Shown piece after piece: positions 8,333 through 17,877 of a stretch of 64,000 bases of DNA (its first letter is position 1; each line of letters begins with the position of its first letter). Source of the DNA: Robiginitalea sp. Lineage in GTDB: Bacteria > Bacteroidota > Bacteroidia > Flavobacteriales > Flavobacteriaceae. The translations under genes were made by a program, and so were the position numbers. Below the pieces are notes generated by a model. That model was given only the letters and a program-made list of their open reading frames with translations, searched no databases and had not been told where the DNA came from. The stretch is taken from positions 124,001 to 188,000 of the forward strand of contig JAHECA010000001.1 in assembly GCA_024642005.1 (NCBI GenBank), read 5' to 3'.

Positions 8333-10201
8333 CTATCCCTTCAACCAGGCCTCCCGCAGCCGCAACTGGGCTTCGGTGGCATTGGGGTCTGGGGCGATTC
8401 GCGTCTCGATATAGGTAGGCGATCCGGCTTTGCCCTGCAAGGTCAGGGCCTGCCCGTCCCTTTCGACCACCATGGTCACCTCCGTATCGGGGGTCCAGGC
8501 AAAACTCTGCCCAATTACCGCCCGAATGCCATCGAGGGTTATCTCGGTGCCATTGATCTCCTTGATCACATCCCCTCCCCTGGCGCCCAGGTCCTGGAAA
8601 AAGGTGTTCAGCGCAATGCCTTCGCGTACGAATATGACATCGGTGTCGGCGGGGTCTACATCGATAAAGGGAATCTGGGTCTGCATATCGGTCAGGAAGT
8701 AGCTGCTTTCCACCTCAGATTCGCCCAGGGAGAGGCCCGCCTTTTGCAAAAAGGCGCCATAGTCGATCGGGGTGCCCCCAAGTACATGCGCGTCAAAGAA
8801 GTCTTGTATCTCGGGGTAGGTCATGGCTACAATCTCCCCGATCAGGGCATCGTCTTTAAAAGGTGTATTGGTGTCATACTTGGCCGAAAGGCGGCGCATC
8901 AGGTCGAGTACCCCGGTGCTGCCCCCGCTGAGCTCCCGCAGGCGCAGGTCGAGTGCCATGTTGATCAGGGCGCCTTTTTCGTAAACATTGGCATATTGGT
9001 CCTTGTAGGGCTCCTCCAGGACGTTGCGGCTCATTTCCGTAAAGGACAGGCTGTCGTTGTACCGGCCCGAATTCATGATTTTGCCGTACATCCTCCGGTA
9101 GAATTCGGCTTCGTCAATAAGGCCTTCCTTAATCTGAAAGAGGTTGGCGAAGTATTCGGTAGTGCCCTCGTACATCCAGAGGTGCTGCGACATCTTGGGC
9201 GCGTTGTAGTCAAAATACTGGATTTCCTCGGAGTGCACATTCAGCGGGGTTACCGTGTGGAAGAATTCGTGGGAGACCACGTCGATCATCGATTCTTCGA
9301 GCTGGGGGGCCGGCATCTGCTCGGGCATCACTACCACGGTTGAGGTATGGTGTTCCAGCGCCCCGAAGCCTAGCGCGTCTTCATCCATGGTCGAGAGGTA
9401 CAGCAAGATGTTGTACTTCCTGGTGCCACTAATCGGGCCCAGGAAAGCTTTCTGGGCCTGCATCATGCGCTGCATGGCCGGTTGCAGGTCGCTGGCCGAA
9501 TAGGTGTTGTTGGGCGAAAACACGCTCAGGTATACGGTAATATCGCCCACCTGGAACGAAACCGGGGCGCTTTCGGTGAACTGGATGGGATTGTCGATTA
9601 CCTCAAAATACCGGGAAGCGCGGAACTGGTAGGTCCCGTCGGCGTCCTGGCTATAGTTCAGCGAAGTGGCCGGGAACAGGTTGCCGGGTGCCGAAACGGC
9701 AATTTCGTAAGGCCGCTCTTTGAGCCCCTGGAAGTAGCCGATAAAACCGTGCAGGTTCAGCATAAATTCCTGTCCGGCCAAAATGTTTGTGCCTGCAGGG
9801 GAAAACGGGGCATCTGCGCCCCCGCCCTCGGTGTCATAAGAGTCGTTTACGGCGTAGCTCACCCGGTCAAGGCTGCCGCCTTGGGCAATAAGCCAGGTAT
9901 TGTCGTCTTCGCGTACCACCGCCAGTTCGCCTCCTTTGTAATCGTAGGCCTGCAGGTCTTCCACATAACGTCCGTAGCTGTCTTCGCTATAGGTGCCGGG
10001 CACGGTCATGGGGATGAAAAAGCGTACCGGCCCCTCAGGGAAAGCCCCGGGATTGACAGTAACCTGTACCCGGTCGTCGGGGACATTGACCAAATCCATG
10101 GTTACTTTTACAGGGGAAGCTGCTGCGGCAGGAATGCTGCGCGAAGCGCCGCAACCGATAAGGAGCCCGGTCAGGAGCAGGGCTGCAAAGAGATGTTTCA
10201 T
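8333..10201 (-). CDS. M61-family metallopeptidase lipoprotein with PDZ domain
   Basis: This is a 622-residue secreted metallopeptidase of the glycyl-aminopeptidase (M61) family. The start at 10201 gives a clean lipoprotein signal (MKHLFAALLL...LLIGC, Cys near 17); a longer frame adds seven residues and spoils it. An M61 N-terminal beta domain is followed by the zinc site HEFFH at about 311-315 with the third ligand in WMYEGTTEYFA around 345. A C-terminal PDZ-like segment (LGARGGDVIKEINGTEI) follows. It probably trims peptides at the cell envelope. It lies in opposite orientation between tsf and pyrH, genes that are commonly adjacent in related bacteria. Confidence 0.9.
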   Translation of the reverse strand: MKHLFAALLLTGLLIGCGASRSIPAAAASPVKVTMDLVNVPDDRVQVTVNPGAFPEGPVRFFIPMTVPGTYSEDSYGRYVEDLQAYDYKGGELAVVREDDNTWLIAQGGSLDRVSYAVNDSYDTEGGGADAPFSPAGTNILAGQEFMLNLHGFIGYFQGLKERPYEIAVSAPGNLFPATSLNYSQDADGTYQFRASRYFEVIDNPIQFTESAPVSFQVGDITVYLSVFSPNNTYSASDLQPAMQRMMQAQKAFLGPISGTRKYNILLYLSTMDEDALGFGALEHHTSTVVVMPEQMPAPQLEESMIDVVSHEFFHTVTPLNVHSEEIQYFDYNAPKMSQHLWMYEGTTEYFANLFQIKEGLIDEAEFYRRMYGKIMNSGRYNDSLSFTEMSRNVLEEPYKDQYANVYEKGALINMALDLRLRELSGGSTGVLDLMRRLSAKYDTNTPFKDDALIGEIVAMTYPEIQDFFDAHVLGGTPIDYGAFLQKAGLSLGESEVESSYFLTDMQTQIPFIDVDPADTDVIFVREGIALNTFFQDLGARGGDVIKEINGTEITLDGIRAVIGQSFAWTPDTEVTMVVERDGQALTLQGKAGSPTYIETRIAPDPNATEAQLRLREAWLKG

Positions 10202-10316
10202 GAGAAGTAAATCTTTTGGCAAGATTACCGAATTTAGGCGTTATGGCAGGCCTATTTTGGAATTATTTGACAGTATGCCCGGCCGGATGGCGCGGGCGCC
10301 ATCTCATAATTTTGCT

Positions 10317-10324
10317 TACTTTTG
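10317..10324 (+). promoter_or_regulatory. -7 element upstream of pyrH
   Basis: TActTTTG fits the Bacteroidota -7 consensus and lies 20 nt before the pyrH ATG. No TTG is seen at the expected -33 distance. On the other strand TAatcTTG at about 10220-10227 may serve the divergent M61 gene. Confidence 0.6.
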
Positions 10325-10344
10325 TTCGAAAATAAGCCGAATTC

Positions 10345-11052
10345 ATGCAGTACAAACGGATTCTTTTGAAGCTGAGTGGGGAAGCCCTGATGGGCGACCG
10401 GAGTTACGGGATTGACCCGGGACGCCTGGAAGTCTATGCCAGCGAGATCAAAACCGTGGTAGGCAAAGGGGTCGAGGTAGCGATTGTAATCGGAGGGGGC
10501 AACATCTTCAGGGGCGTTGCCGGGGCCAGCAATGGCATGGACCGGGTACAGGGCGACCATATGGGCATGCTGGCCACCATCATCAACGGCCTGGCGCTTC
10601 AGTCTGCCCTTGAAAACATCGGCCTGGACACCCGCCTGCAATCGGCCATCAAAATCAACGAAGTGGCAGAGCCCTTCATCCGCCGCCGTGCCATGCGGCA
10701 CCTTGAAAAAGGCCGGGTGGTCATTTTCGGGGGAGGAACCGGCAACCCGTATTTCACGACCGATTCGGCAGCCGTGCTGCGCGCCATTGAAATAGAAGCC
10801 GACGTTATTCTGAAAGGCACCCGGGTAGACGGCATATACAGCAGCGACCCGGAGAAAGACAAATCTGCCATCAAATTCGACACCATCAGCTTTAAAGACG
10901 TGCTGAGCAGGGGCCTTAAGGTCATGGACACCACGGCCTTCACCCTCAGCCAGGAAAACGAACTGCCCATCGTGGTATTCGACATGAACAAGCAGGGCAA
11001 CCTGCTCAAAATTGTGTCAGGCGAGCCCATCGGCACCGTAGTTAACCTTTAA
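10345..11052 (+). CDS. pyrH: Uridylate kinase (UMP kinase)
   Basis: UMP kinase (235 residues) phosphorylates UMP to UDP in pyrimidine nucleotide synthesis. The amino-acid-kinase fold is clear, with [14 protein letters not shown] at the N-terminus, the [10 protein letters not shown] glycine loop near residue 50, and [11 protein letters not shown] with a Lys-rich C-terminal ATP segment. Length is standard. It is followed after 45 nt by frr, a very common pairing. Confidence 0.98.
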   Translation: MQYKRILLKLSGEALMGDRSYGIDPGRLEVYASEIKTVVGKGVEVAIVIGGGNIFRGVAGASNGMDRVQGDHMGMLATIINGLALQSALENIGLDTRLQSAIKINEVAEPFIRRRAMRHLEKGRVVIFGGGTGNPYFTTDSAAVLRAIEIEADVILKGTRVDGIYSSDPEKDKSAIKFDTISFKDVLSRGLKVMDTTAFTLSQENELPIVVFDMNKQGNLLKIVSGEPIGTVVNL

Positions 11053-11097
11053 TTTCAGAACGCTAATAACCCTGCCCCCCGACAAAGCAAGACAGGT

Positions 11098-11652
11098 ATG
11101 AACGAAGATGTAAATTTTATCATAGAGGCCACACAAGACAGCATGGAGAAGGCTATGGCCCACCTGGAGAAGGAACTGATCAAGATCCGCGCCGGTAAGG
11201 CGAGCCCGGCCATGCTCTCTTCTGTTATGGTAGAGTATTACGGCAGCATGACGCCCCTTTCCCAGGTTTCCAACGTAAATACACCCGATGCGCGCACGCT
11301 CTCGGTACAGCCCTGGGAAAAGAGCTTGATACCTGCCATCGAGACTGCAATCATGAACGCCAACCTCGGGTTCAACCCAATGAACAACGGGGAAATGGTA
11401 ATCATCAATGTGCCGCCCTTAACCGAAGAACGCCGCAAGCAGCTGGTAAAGCAAGCCAGGGTTGAAGCCGAAGATGCCAAGGTAAGCGTGCGGTCGGCCC
11501 GGCAGGAAGCCAACAAGGAGATCAAGAATCTGGAAGTATCCGAAGACCTGGCTAAAAATGCGGAGATCGATATACAGGAACTCACCGACAGCTACACCAA
11601 AAAGGTCGACAAAATCCTGGAGGTAAAGGAAGCCGAAATCATGAAGGTATAA
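11098..11652 (+). CDS. frr: Ribosome recycling factor
   Basis: This 184-residue factor splits post-termination ribosomes together with EF-G. Typical signatures are the long helix containing ELIKIRAGKASPAML, the middle domain LSVQPWEKSLIPAIE, and PPLTEERRKQLVKQAR before the C-terminal helix. It is the second gene of the pyrH-frr operon and is followed at once by a terminator. Confidence 0.98.
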   Translation: MNEDVNFIIEATQDSMEKAMAHLEKELIKIRAGKASPAMLSSVMVEYYGSMTPLSQVSNVNTPDARTLSVQPWEKSLIPAIETAIMNANLGFNPMNNGEMVIINVPPLTEERRKQLVKQARVEAEDAKVSVRSARQEANKEIKNLEVSEDLAKNAEIDIQELTDSYTKKVDKILEVKEAEIMKV

Positions 11653-11675
11653 TCCAAACGCCTTTCTTAAAATAC

Positions 11676-11703
11676 GCCTCCCACCGGGAGGCTTTGTTTT
11701 TTT
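11676..11703 (+). terminator. Terminator after frr
   Basis: GCCTCCC-ACC-GGGAGGC (11676-11692) is followed by TTTGTTTTTTT, a standard rho-independent terminator for pyrH-frr. Confidence 0.85.
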
Positions 11704-11733
11704 GGGAACACTGCCGATGATTTTCTACCTTTG
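11701..11733 (+). promoter_or_regulatory. Promoter of the RND exporter gene
   Basis: TTTG at 11701-11704 lies 21 nt upstream of TAccTTTG at 11726-11733. The ATG follows 17 nt later. The -33 element sits inside the T-run of the frr terminator. Confidence 0.65.
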
Positions 11734-11750
11734 CCGCCGTATCCACCAGG

Positions 11751-14159
11751 ATGGTAGCTAAACTAACACAGGGATTTTGGGCAAAGGCGGCACGGATTAT
11801 TCTCCGCAACCGGATCCTGATCTTGCTGGGCATCACCGCGGTTACCGTTTTGCTTGCCACCCAATGGAAGTACATGCAGTTTTCCAGCTCGGAGGCCAAC
11901 CTGCTCCCCGACGACCACCCCGCCAACCTGCAGTACAATGCCTTCCTGAAAGAGTTTGGGGAAGAGGGCAATACGATTGTGCTTGCGGTGCGCGACACAG
12001 CCCTGCTCGAGCTGGACAACTTCAACCGCTGGAACATCCTGAACGAACAGCTCGAGGCGGCCCCGGAGGTGTCTTTCGTGCTTTCTACCGACAACCTGAG
12101 CAAACTGGTCAAAAACGATTCGCTGGGCCAATTTGAGCTTACCCCCTGGATGCCCGAGCAATTGCAGCGCCAGGGCCAGCTCGATACCCTGTTCAGCGAA
12201 TTGTTCACCCGCCTGCCCTTCTACAACAAAATCCTCTTTAACAAAGACAGCAAAACCCTGCAAACCGTGGTGTACCTCGACAAAGACCTGGTCAACACCA
12301 CCGTTCGCAAAGACTTTGTGCTGAACGACCTCCAGAATATGGTGGCCGACTTCGAGCGCGATACGGGCCTTGACGTACACGTTTCGGGCATGCCCTACAT
12401 CCGCACCATGAACGCCCAGAACATTATCGACGAGATCGGGATGTTCATCACCGCCGCCCTGGTGGTTACCTCGCTCATCTTCTTTTTCTTTTTCCGTTCG
12501 TTCCGGGCTACTTTCATTTCGATCTGCGTGGTTATTATTGGGGTTATGTGGGCCTTCGGCACCCTGGGCCTGCTCCGCTATGAGATTACCGTGCTGACAG
12601 CCCTGATACCGCCCGTAATTATTGTCATCGGCATTCCGAACTGCATTTTCCTGATCAATAAGTACCAGCAGGAAGTGAATAAGCACGGCAACCAGGCGCT
12701 CTCCCTGCAGCGCGTCGTCTCCCGAATCGGGAACGCCACCCTGATGACCAATGTAACCACGGCCTCTGGCTTCGCTACCTTCATCATCACCGACAGCAAG
12801 CTGCTCACCGAATTCGGGATAGTGGCTTCCCTGAACATCCTCGGGATCTTTGTGCTCTCCCTGCTGATAATACCCATTGTCTACAGCTTCATGCCCATCC
12901 CCAAGACCAAGCACTTGAAACACCTGAACAAGCGCTGGATTGGCACCTTTGTTAACTGGATGGAACGCATTGTGCGAAACCACCGCATCGCCATATACTT
13001 TACCGCAATCGGATTGCTGGTAGCCAGCATCATCGGCATCTACCAGATCCGCATTTCGGGAAGCCCCATTGAAGACATGCCCAAAAACGCAGGCTTCTTC
13101 CAGGACATCCGCTTTTTTGAATCGGAGTTCGACGGCATCATGCCCGTCGAGATCGTGATCGATACACGCCAGCGCAACGGGGTCATGAAACTGCCCACCC
13201 TGAAGCGCATGGACGAATTGGGCCACTTCATCGAAGAGACCCCCGAGCTCTCCAAACCCATTTCGGTGGTAAACCTGGTGAAATATTCCAAACAGGCCTA
13301 TTACAACGGCCTGCCGAAATATTACCAGTTGCCTACCAGCCAGGAGAGCAGCTTTATCCTGAGCCTGGCCGGCAAATCGGACCAGGATGCGAACCTGCTG
13401 AGCAGTTTTGTCGACTCCACCGGGCAGGTGGCCCGCATTACTACTTACATGCGCGACATGCCCACCGAACGCATGGAGGAAATAGAAGAAGAGTTGCTTG
13501 AAGAAATCGCCAAAATCTTTCCGGCTGAACGCTACGATGTGTCCCTTACCGGCAAGGCCCTGCTCTTCCTGAAGGGCACCAAGTACCTGGTTGTAAACCT
13601 GGTGCTGTCGCTGGCCCTGGCCATTGGCCTGATCGCCCTTTTCATGGCCTATCTGTTCCGCTCCTTCCGGATGATCGTTATCTCCTTGATCCCCAACCTG
13701 CTGCCCCTGTTAATCACCGCAGGGGTAATGGGTTACCTGGGTGTGCCGATCAAACCGTCAACCATCCTGGTCTTCAGCATTGCCTTCGGGATTTCTGTAG
13801 ACGACACCATCCATTTCCTGGCCAAATACAGGCAGGAACTGGCTACCCACCATTGGCGCATCAGGCAATCGGTATACGCTTCCCTGCGCGAAACCGGGGT
13901 AAGCATGTTCTACACCTCCATTGTTTTGTTCTTCGGCTTTTCGGTATTCACCATTTCGAGCTTCGGGGGAACAGTGGCCCTGGGGGCCCTGGTATCGGCC
14001 ACCCTGCTGTTTGCCATGCTGTCGAACCTGATCTTGTTGCCGTCCCTGCTGTTGTCACTGGAGCGCAACATCGCCAATAAAGAGGTGCTCAAAGAGCCCC
14101 AGATCGACATCCTGACCGAAGGCGAATCTGTTGACAAGCCAGAAGAAGACCTGGAGTAA
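11751..14159 (+). CDS. RND-superfamily exporter (MMPL/sterol-sensing-domain type)
   Basis: This 802-residue inner-membrane protein has the RND duplication. An N-terminal helix and a first periplasmic loop are followed by a helix bundle (IGMFITAALVVTSLIFFFFF onward), a second loop from about residue 430, and a second bundle (KYLVVNLVLSLALAIGL; FSIAFGISVDDTIHFLAKY). The GISVDDTIHF helix is the proton-relay signature of the MMPL/Patched-like branch. These are stand-alone proton-driven exporters of lipids or hydrophobic compounds, and no membrane-fusion or outer-membrane partner gene is adjacent. The substrate is unknown. It has its own promoter. Confidence 0.88.
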   Translation: MVAKLTQGFWAKAARIILRNRILILLGITAVTVLLATQWKYMQFSSSEANLLPDDHPANLQYNAFLKEFGEEGNTIVLAVRDTALLELDNFNRWNILNEQLEAAPEVSFVLSTDNLSKLVKNDSLGQFELTPWMPEQLQRQGQLDTLFSELFTRLPFYNKILFNKDSKTLQTVVYLDKDLVNTTVRKDFVLNDLQNMVADFERDTGLDVHVSGMPYIRTMNAQNIIDEIGMFITAALVVTSLIFFFFFRSFRATFISICVVIIGVMWAFGTLGLLRYEITVLTALIPPVIIVIGIPNCIFLINKYQQEVNKHGNQALSLQRVVSRIGNATLMTNVTTASGFATFIITDSKLLTEFGIVASLNILGIFVLSLLIIPIVYSFMPIPKTKHLKHLNKRWIGTFVNWMERIVRNHRIAIYFTAIGLLVASIIGIYQIRISGSPIEDMPKNAGFFQDIRFFESEFDGIMPVEIVIDTRQRNGVMKLPTLKRMDELGHFIEETPELSKPISVVNLVKYSKQAYYNGLPKYYQLPTSQESSFILSLAGKSDQDANLLSSFVDSTGQVARITTYMRDMPTERMEEIEEELLEEIAKIFPAERYDVSLTGKALLFLKGTKYLVVNLVLSLALAIGLIALFMAYLFRSFRMIVISLIPNLLPLLITAGVMGYLGVPIKPSTILVFSIAFGISVDDTIHFLAKYRQELATHHWRIRQSVYASLRETGVSMFYTSIVLFFGFSVFTISSFGGTVALGALVSATLLFAMLSNLILLPSLLLSLERNIANKEVLKEPQIDILTEGESVDKPEEDLE

Positions 14160-14197
14160 GCCCCCCTTTTTTACTGCCGCTTTACACACCAAAACCG

Positions 14198-14205
14198 TAT
14201 CTTTG
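14198..14205 (+). promoter_or_regulatory. -7 element upstream of asnS
   Basis: TAtcTTTG lies 32 nt before the asnS ATG. A T-rich run 25-30 nt upstream may act as a weak -33 region. Confidence 0.6.
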
Positions 14206-14237
14206 CCACCGCAAAACTCACCTTTCAAGCCGAACCC

Positions 14238-15665
14238 ATGACGAGCATCGATTCCCTTTTGAAAGAACCCCGGCTCTCGCAGGACGTAACCATCTGCGGA
14301 TGGGTCCGCACTTTTCGTTCGAACCGTTTCATCGCCCTGAACGACGGCTCTACCCTGAATAACCTGCAATGCGTGGTCGACTTTGAGCAGATGGGCGAAG
14401 ATACCCTTAGACGCATCACCACCGGGGCCGCCCTTCGCGTGAGCGGCACCCTGGTAGAGAGCCAGGGGCGCGGGCAATCACTTGAAATCCAAGTGAAAAC
14501 CCTGGAGGTTCTGGGCGACTCAGACCCCGAGAAATACCCCATACAACCCAAAAAGCACTCGATGGAATTCCTGCGCGAGCAGGCCCATTTGCGCATACGC
14601 ACCAATACGTTCGGAGCCGTGATGCGGGTGCGCTCAGCCCTGGCCTTTGCTGTGCACCGTTATTTTACCTCCCATGGTTTTTATTACTTCCACGCCCCGA
14701 TCATTACCGGCTCCGATGCCGAAGGGGCCGGCGAAATGTTCAGGGTAAGCACCCTCGACCCCAGGAACCCGCCCCTGACCCCCGAGGGAATAATTGACTA
14801 CAAACAGGACTTTTTCGGGAAGGAGACCAACCTGACCGTTTCGGGCCAGCTCGAAGCCGAGGCCTATGCCATGGCCCTGGGCAAGGTATACACCTTTGGC
14901 CCCACCTTCAGGGCCGAAAATTCGAATACCTCACGCCACCTGGCCGAGTTCTGGATGATAGAGCCCGAAATGGCTTTTTACGACCTCGATGCCAACATGG
15001 ACCTGGCCGAAGAGTTTATACAGGAGGTGCTGCGCTACGTCCTGGACCATTGCAGGGAAGACCTGGAATTCCTCGAAAACCGCCTGCTCGACGAGGAAAA
15101 ATCAAAACCTCAGGCCGAGCGCTCTGCCATGAAGCTCACCGATAAGCTCCGCTTTGTGACCGACCAGCCTTTCAGGCGGGTTACCTATACTGAAGCCATC
15201 GACATCCTGAAACAAAGTGCCCCGAACCGGAAGAAGAAATTCCAGTACCCCATCGAGGGCTGGGGTACCGACCTGCAGAGTGAGCACGAGCGCTACCTGG
15301 TCGAGAAGCACTTCGAGAGCCCGGTCATCCTCTTTAACTACCCGGCCGAGATCAAGGCCTTCTACATGCGCCTGAACGAAGACGGCAAAACCGTACGCGC
15401 CATGGACATCCTCTTTCCGGGTATCGGGGAGATTGTCGGGGGCTCGCAACGGGAAGAACGCCTGGAGGTGCTGCAACAAAAAATGCAGCAGATGGATATC
15501 GACGAGAAGGAGCTCTGGTGGTACCTCGACCTGCGCCGCTTCGGCACAGCGGTGCACAGCGGTTTTGGACTGGGCTTCGAGCGCCTGGTGCAATTCACCA
15601 CAGGCATGGGGAATATCCGCGATGTGATCCCCTTTCCGCGTACGCCACAGAACGCCGAGTTTTAA
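14238..15665 (+). CDS. asnS: Asparaginyl-tRNA synthetase
   Basis: This 475-residue class IIb synthetase charges tRNA-Asn. An OB-fold anticodon-binding domain ([21 protein letters not shown]) is followed by class II motif 2 ([22 protein letters not shown]) and motif 3 near the end ([12 protein letters not shown]). The AsnRS type is supported by the insertion [17 protein letters not shown] and by overall length; AspRS would be longer. It precedes rpoN. Confidence 0.97.
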   Translation: MTSIDSLLKEPRLSQDVTICGWVRTFRSNRFIALNDGSTLNNLQCVVDFEQMGEDTLRRITTGAALRVSGTLVESQGRGQSLEIQVKTLEVLGDSDPEKYPIQPKKHSMEFLREQAHLRIRTNTFGAVMRVRSALAFAVHRYFTSHGFYYFHAPIITGSDAEGAGEMFRVSTLDPRNPPLTPEGIIDYKQDFFGKETNLTVSGQLEAEAYAMALGKVYTFGPTFRAENSNTSRHLAEFWMIEPEMAFYDLDANMDLAEEFIQEVLRYVLDHCREDLEFLENRLLDEEKSKPQAERSAMKLTDKLRFVTDQPFRRVTYTEAIDILKQSAPNRKKKFQYPIEGWGTDLQSEHERYLVEKHFESPVILFNYPAEIKAFYMRLNEDGKTVRAMDILFPGIGEIVGGSQREERLEVLQQKMQQMDIDEKELWWYLDLRRFGTAVHSGFGLGFERLVQFTTGMGNIRDVIPFPRTPQNAEF

Positions 15666-15676
15666 GCCGAATTCCG

Positions 15677-15684
15677 TACTTTTG
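15677..15684 (+). promoter_or_regulatory. -7 element upstream of rpoN
   Basis: TActTTTG begins 12 nt after the asnS stop and 45 nt before the rpoN ATG. No clear -33 is seen. It suggests rpoN can be transcribed independently of asnS. Confidence 0.5.
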
Positions 15685-15721
15685 AGGGAAACCTTCCGGG
15701 CTTGTCGGCCCGCCTTGCAGG

Positions 15722-17179
15722 ATGCTGAAACAACACCTTCAACTCAAGCTCTCTCAAAAGCTGTCTCCCCAGCAGATTCAGCTGATGAAGCTGATCCAGC
15801 TGCCCACTCAGGCTTTTGAACAGCGCCTTAAACAGGAGCTGGAAGAGAACCCTGCTCTGGAGGGAGGAAAGGAAGAGCTGGATGGAGCCGAAGACGAATA
15901 CCAGGACCCCTACGAGGGGGAAGACGACAGCGAGCATATCGATGCCGAAGACATCAACCTCGACGATTACCTGGGCGACGACGAAATCCCCGATTACCTG
16001 ACCCGCACCCAGAATTACGCAGACGACGACGAGGAAAAGCAGATTCCCTATGCCGCCGGTATTTCCTTTACCCAATACCTGCTGGGCCAGCTCAACACCG
16101 AATACCTGGACGACGAGGAGTGGGCCATTGCCGAATACCTGATCGGCAGCGTGGACGAAAGCGGCTACATCAGGCGTTCGGTACCCGACATTATGGACGA
16201 CCTGGCCTTTACCCAGAATATTTACACCGACGCAGACCACATTGAAAAAGTGCTGCGCAAGGTACAGCAACTCGACCCGCCCGGGGTCGGGGCCCGGTCG
16301 CTCGACGAGTGCCTGTTGCTGCAGCTCGAGCGCAAAGAGCCCACCCCCGCTGTAGAACTTGCTATGGACATCTTGCGGAAGTCGTTCGACCAATTCACCA
16401 AAAAGCACTACAAGAAGCTGCAACAGAAGTTCGACATCAATGAAGAGCAGCTCAAGGCTGCCATCACCGAAATCGAAAAACTGAACCCGAAGCCGGGGGG
16501 CTCCTATTCGGGCGGGAGCAAGCTGGTAGAACACGTGGTACCCGATTTTACCATCCGCATTACCGATGGCGAGCTCGAGCTTGCCCTGAACAGCCGCAAT
16601 GCCCCCGAATTACACGTTTCCCGCGACTATACCAACATGCTGGCCGGGTATAAGAATGCCCGGGAGAAATCGAAGGAACAAAAAGACGCCGTGCTTTTCA
16701 TCAAGCAGAAACTCGATGCGGCCAAGTGGTTCATCGACGCCATCAAGCAGCGACAGCAGACCCTGTATGTGACCATGAACGCCATAATGGCGTACCAGCG
16801 GGAGTATTTCCTGACCGGGGACGAGCGCAACCTGAAACCCATGATTCTGAAAGACATCGCCGACCAGATCGGCATGGACGTATCCACGGTTTCCAGGGTG
16901 GCCAACAGCAAATACGTAGACACACCCTACGGCACCCGCCTAATCAAGGATTATTTTTCCGAGGCGGTAAAGAATGTAGAGGGCGAAGACGTCTCAACAA
17001 AAGAAATCAAGAAGATCCTGGAAACGGTAATCGGGGAAGAAAACAAGCGCAAGCCGCTTACCGACGACAGGCTGGCCAAAATACTGAAAGAACAGGGCTA
17101 CCCCATTGCCCGCAGAACCGTGGCAAAATACCGGGAACAACTGGGCATTCCAGTGGCCCGACTGCGCAAAGAAATATGA
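15722..17179 (+). CDS. rpoN: RNA polymerase sigma-54 factor
   Basis: Sigma-54 (485 residues) directs polymerase to -24/-12 promoters that need an AAA+ activator. Region I is Gln/Leu-rich (LKLSQKLSPQQIQLMKLIQLPTQAFEQRL, split by its helix breaks) and is followed by an acidic region II. Region III contains a helix-turn-helix (IADQIGMDVSTVSRVANSKY) and ends in the invariant RpoN box ARRTVAKYRE. All parts needed for function are present. A membrane-protein gene is coupled to its stop codon. Confidence 0.97.
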   Translation: MLKQHLQLKLSQKLSPQQIQLMKLIQLPTQAFEQRLKQELEENPALEGGKEELDGAEDEYQDPYEGEDDSEHIDAEDINLDDYLGDDEIPDYLTRTQNYADDDEEKQIPYAAGISFTQYLLGQLNTEYLDDEEWAIAEYLIGSVDESGYIRRSVPDIMDDLAFTQNIYTDADHIEKVLRKVQQLDPPGVGARSLDECLLLQLERKEPTPAVELAMDILRKSFDQFTKKHYKKLQQKFDINEEQLKAAITEIEKLNPKPGGSYSGGSKLVEHVVPDFTIRITDGELELALNSRNAPELHVSRDYTNMLAGYKNAREKSKEQKDAVLFIKQKLDAAKWFIDAIKQRQQTLYVTMNAIMAYQREYFLTGDERNLKPMILKDIADQIGMDVSTVSRVANSKYVDTPYGTRLIKDYFSEAVKNVEGEDVSTKEIKKILETVIGEENKRKPLTDDRLAKILKEQGYPIARRTVAKYREQLGIPVARLRKEI

Positions 17180-17784
17180 TGCGGCCCTTCAGCATTCTCT
17201 TCACGATCGTGTTTCACCCGTTGCTTATACCCCTGTACGGCACCTTGTTCTACTTTCAGGTTACACCGAAATACAGTCCGATCGAAATGCAGAGCGGGAA
17301 TGTGCTGCCCGTTTTTATCCTGACGGTAATCATTCCCATTTTCAGCCTCCTGATTCTGCGCAACCTGAAAATGATGCGCTCGTCCCTGATGCTGCAAGCC
17401 GAGGAGCGAATCTATCCGCTGCTCATCTTCCTGGCCCTGCTGCTGATGATCCTGTTTCGCGTTATTCCCAACAACTACAGCGAAGAACTTTATTACTATT
17501 TCCTGGGTATGATCATTGCCACCACCGCCTGCCTTATACTGGCGCTCTTCGGCAAGGTAATAAGCCTGCACATGGTGGGCATGGGCAGCCTGCTCATGTT
17601 CCTGATCGCCCTGAGCATCCATTACGAAAAGAACATCATTGTGGCCATAAGCGCCTGCACACTCTGTACGGGCCTGGTAGGCTCCGCCAGGCTCTACCTG
17701 CGCGCACATGGGCGGGCGGCTGTACTTACAGGCTGGCTGGTTGGTTTGATTTCCCAACTGCTGCTGTTGCGTTTCTGGTTGTGA
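17176..17784 (+). CDS. Small multi-pass membrane protein of unknown function
   Basis: The ATG at 17176 overlaps the rpoN stop (ATGATG, with a second in-frame ATG next to it). The longer frame upstream is only an rpoN shadow. The 202-residue product has about six hydrophobic helices (HPLLIPLYGTLFYF; VFILTVIIPIFSLLIL; PLLIFLALLLMILF; FLGMIIATTACLILALFG; further pair at the end) and charged short loops. I recognise no catalytic motif. Coupling to rpoN suggests co-expression, not a shared function. Confidence 0.8.
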   Translation: MMRPFSILFTIVFHPLLIPLYGTLFYFQVTPKYSPIEMQSGNVLPVFILTVIIPIFSLLILRNLKMMRSSLMLQAEERIYPLLIFLALLLMILFRVIPNNYSEELYYYFLGMIIATTACLILALFGKVISLHMVGMGSLLMFLIALSIHYEKNIIVAISACTLCTGLVGSARLYLRAHGRAAVLTGWLVGLISQLLLLRFWL

Positions 17785-17877
17785 GGGGTTATGGGAGGGG
17801 CCCCTACCCCACCCGAAGGCCAATTTAAAGGTCCCCGCTGCACTTTCCTAACAGAAACCAGGTTTAGGGAGCACCAA

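Noticed and set aside
11763-13226. 487-codon minus-strand open frame opposite the RND exporter
   Set aside because: It is a shadow caused by GC-rich third positions; the His/Asp/Gln-rich product shows no domains, while the plus frame is a full RND protein.
16726-17175. Upstream extension of the membrane protein after rpoN
   Set aside because: This part of the frame is a shadow of rpoN, with unlikely composition; the ATG overlapping the rpoN stop fits better.
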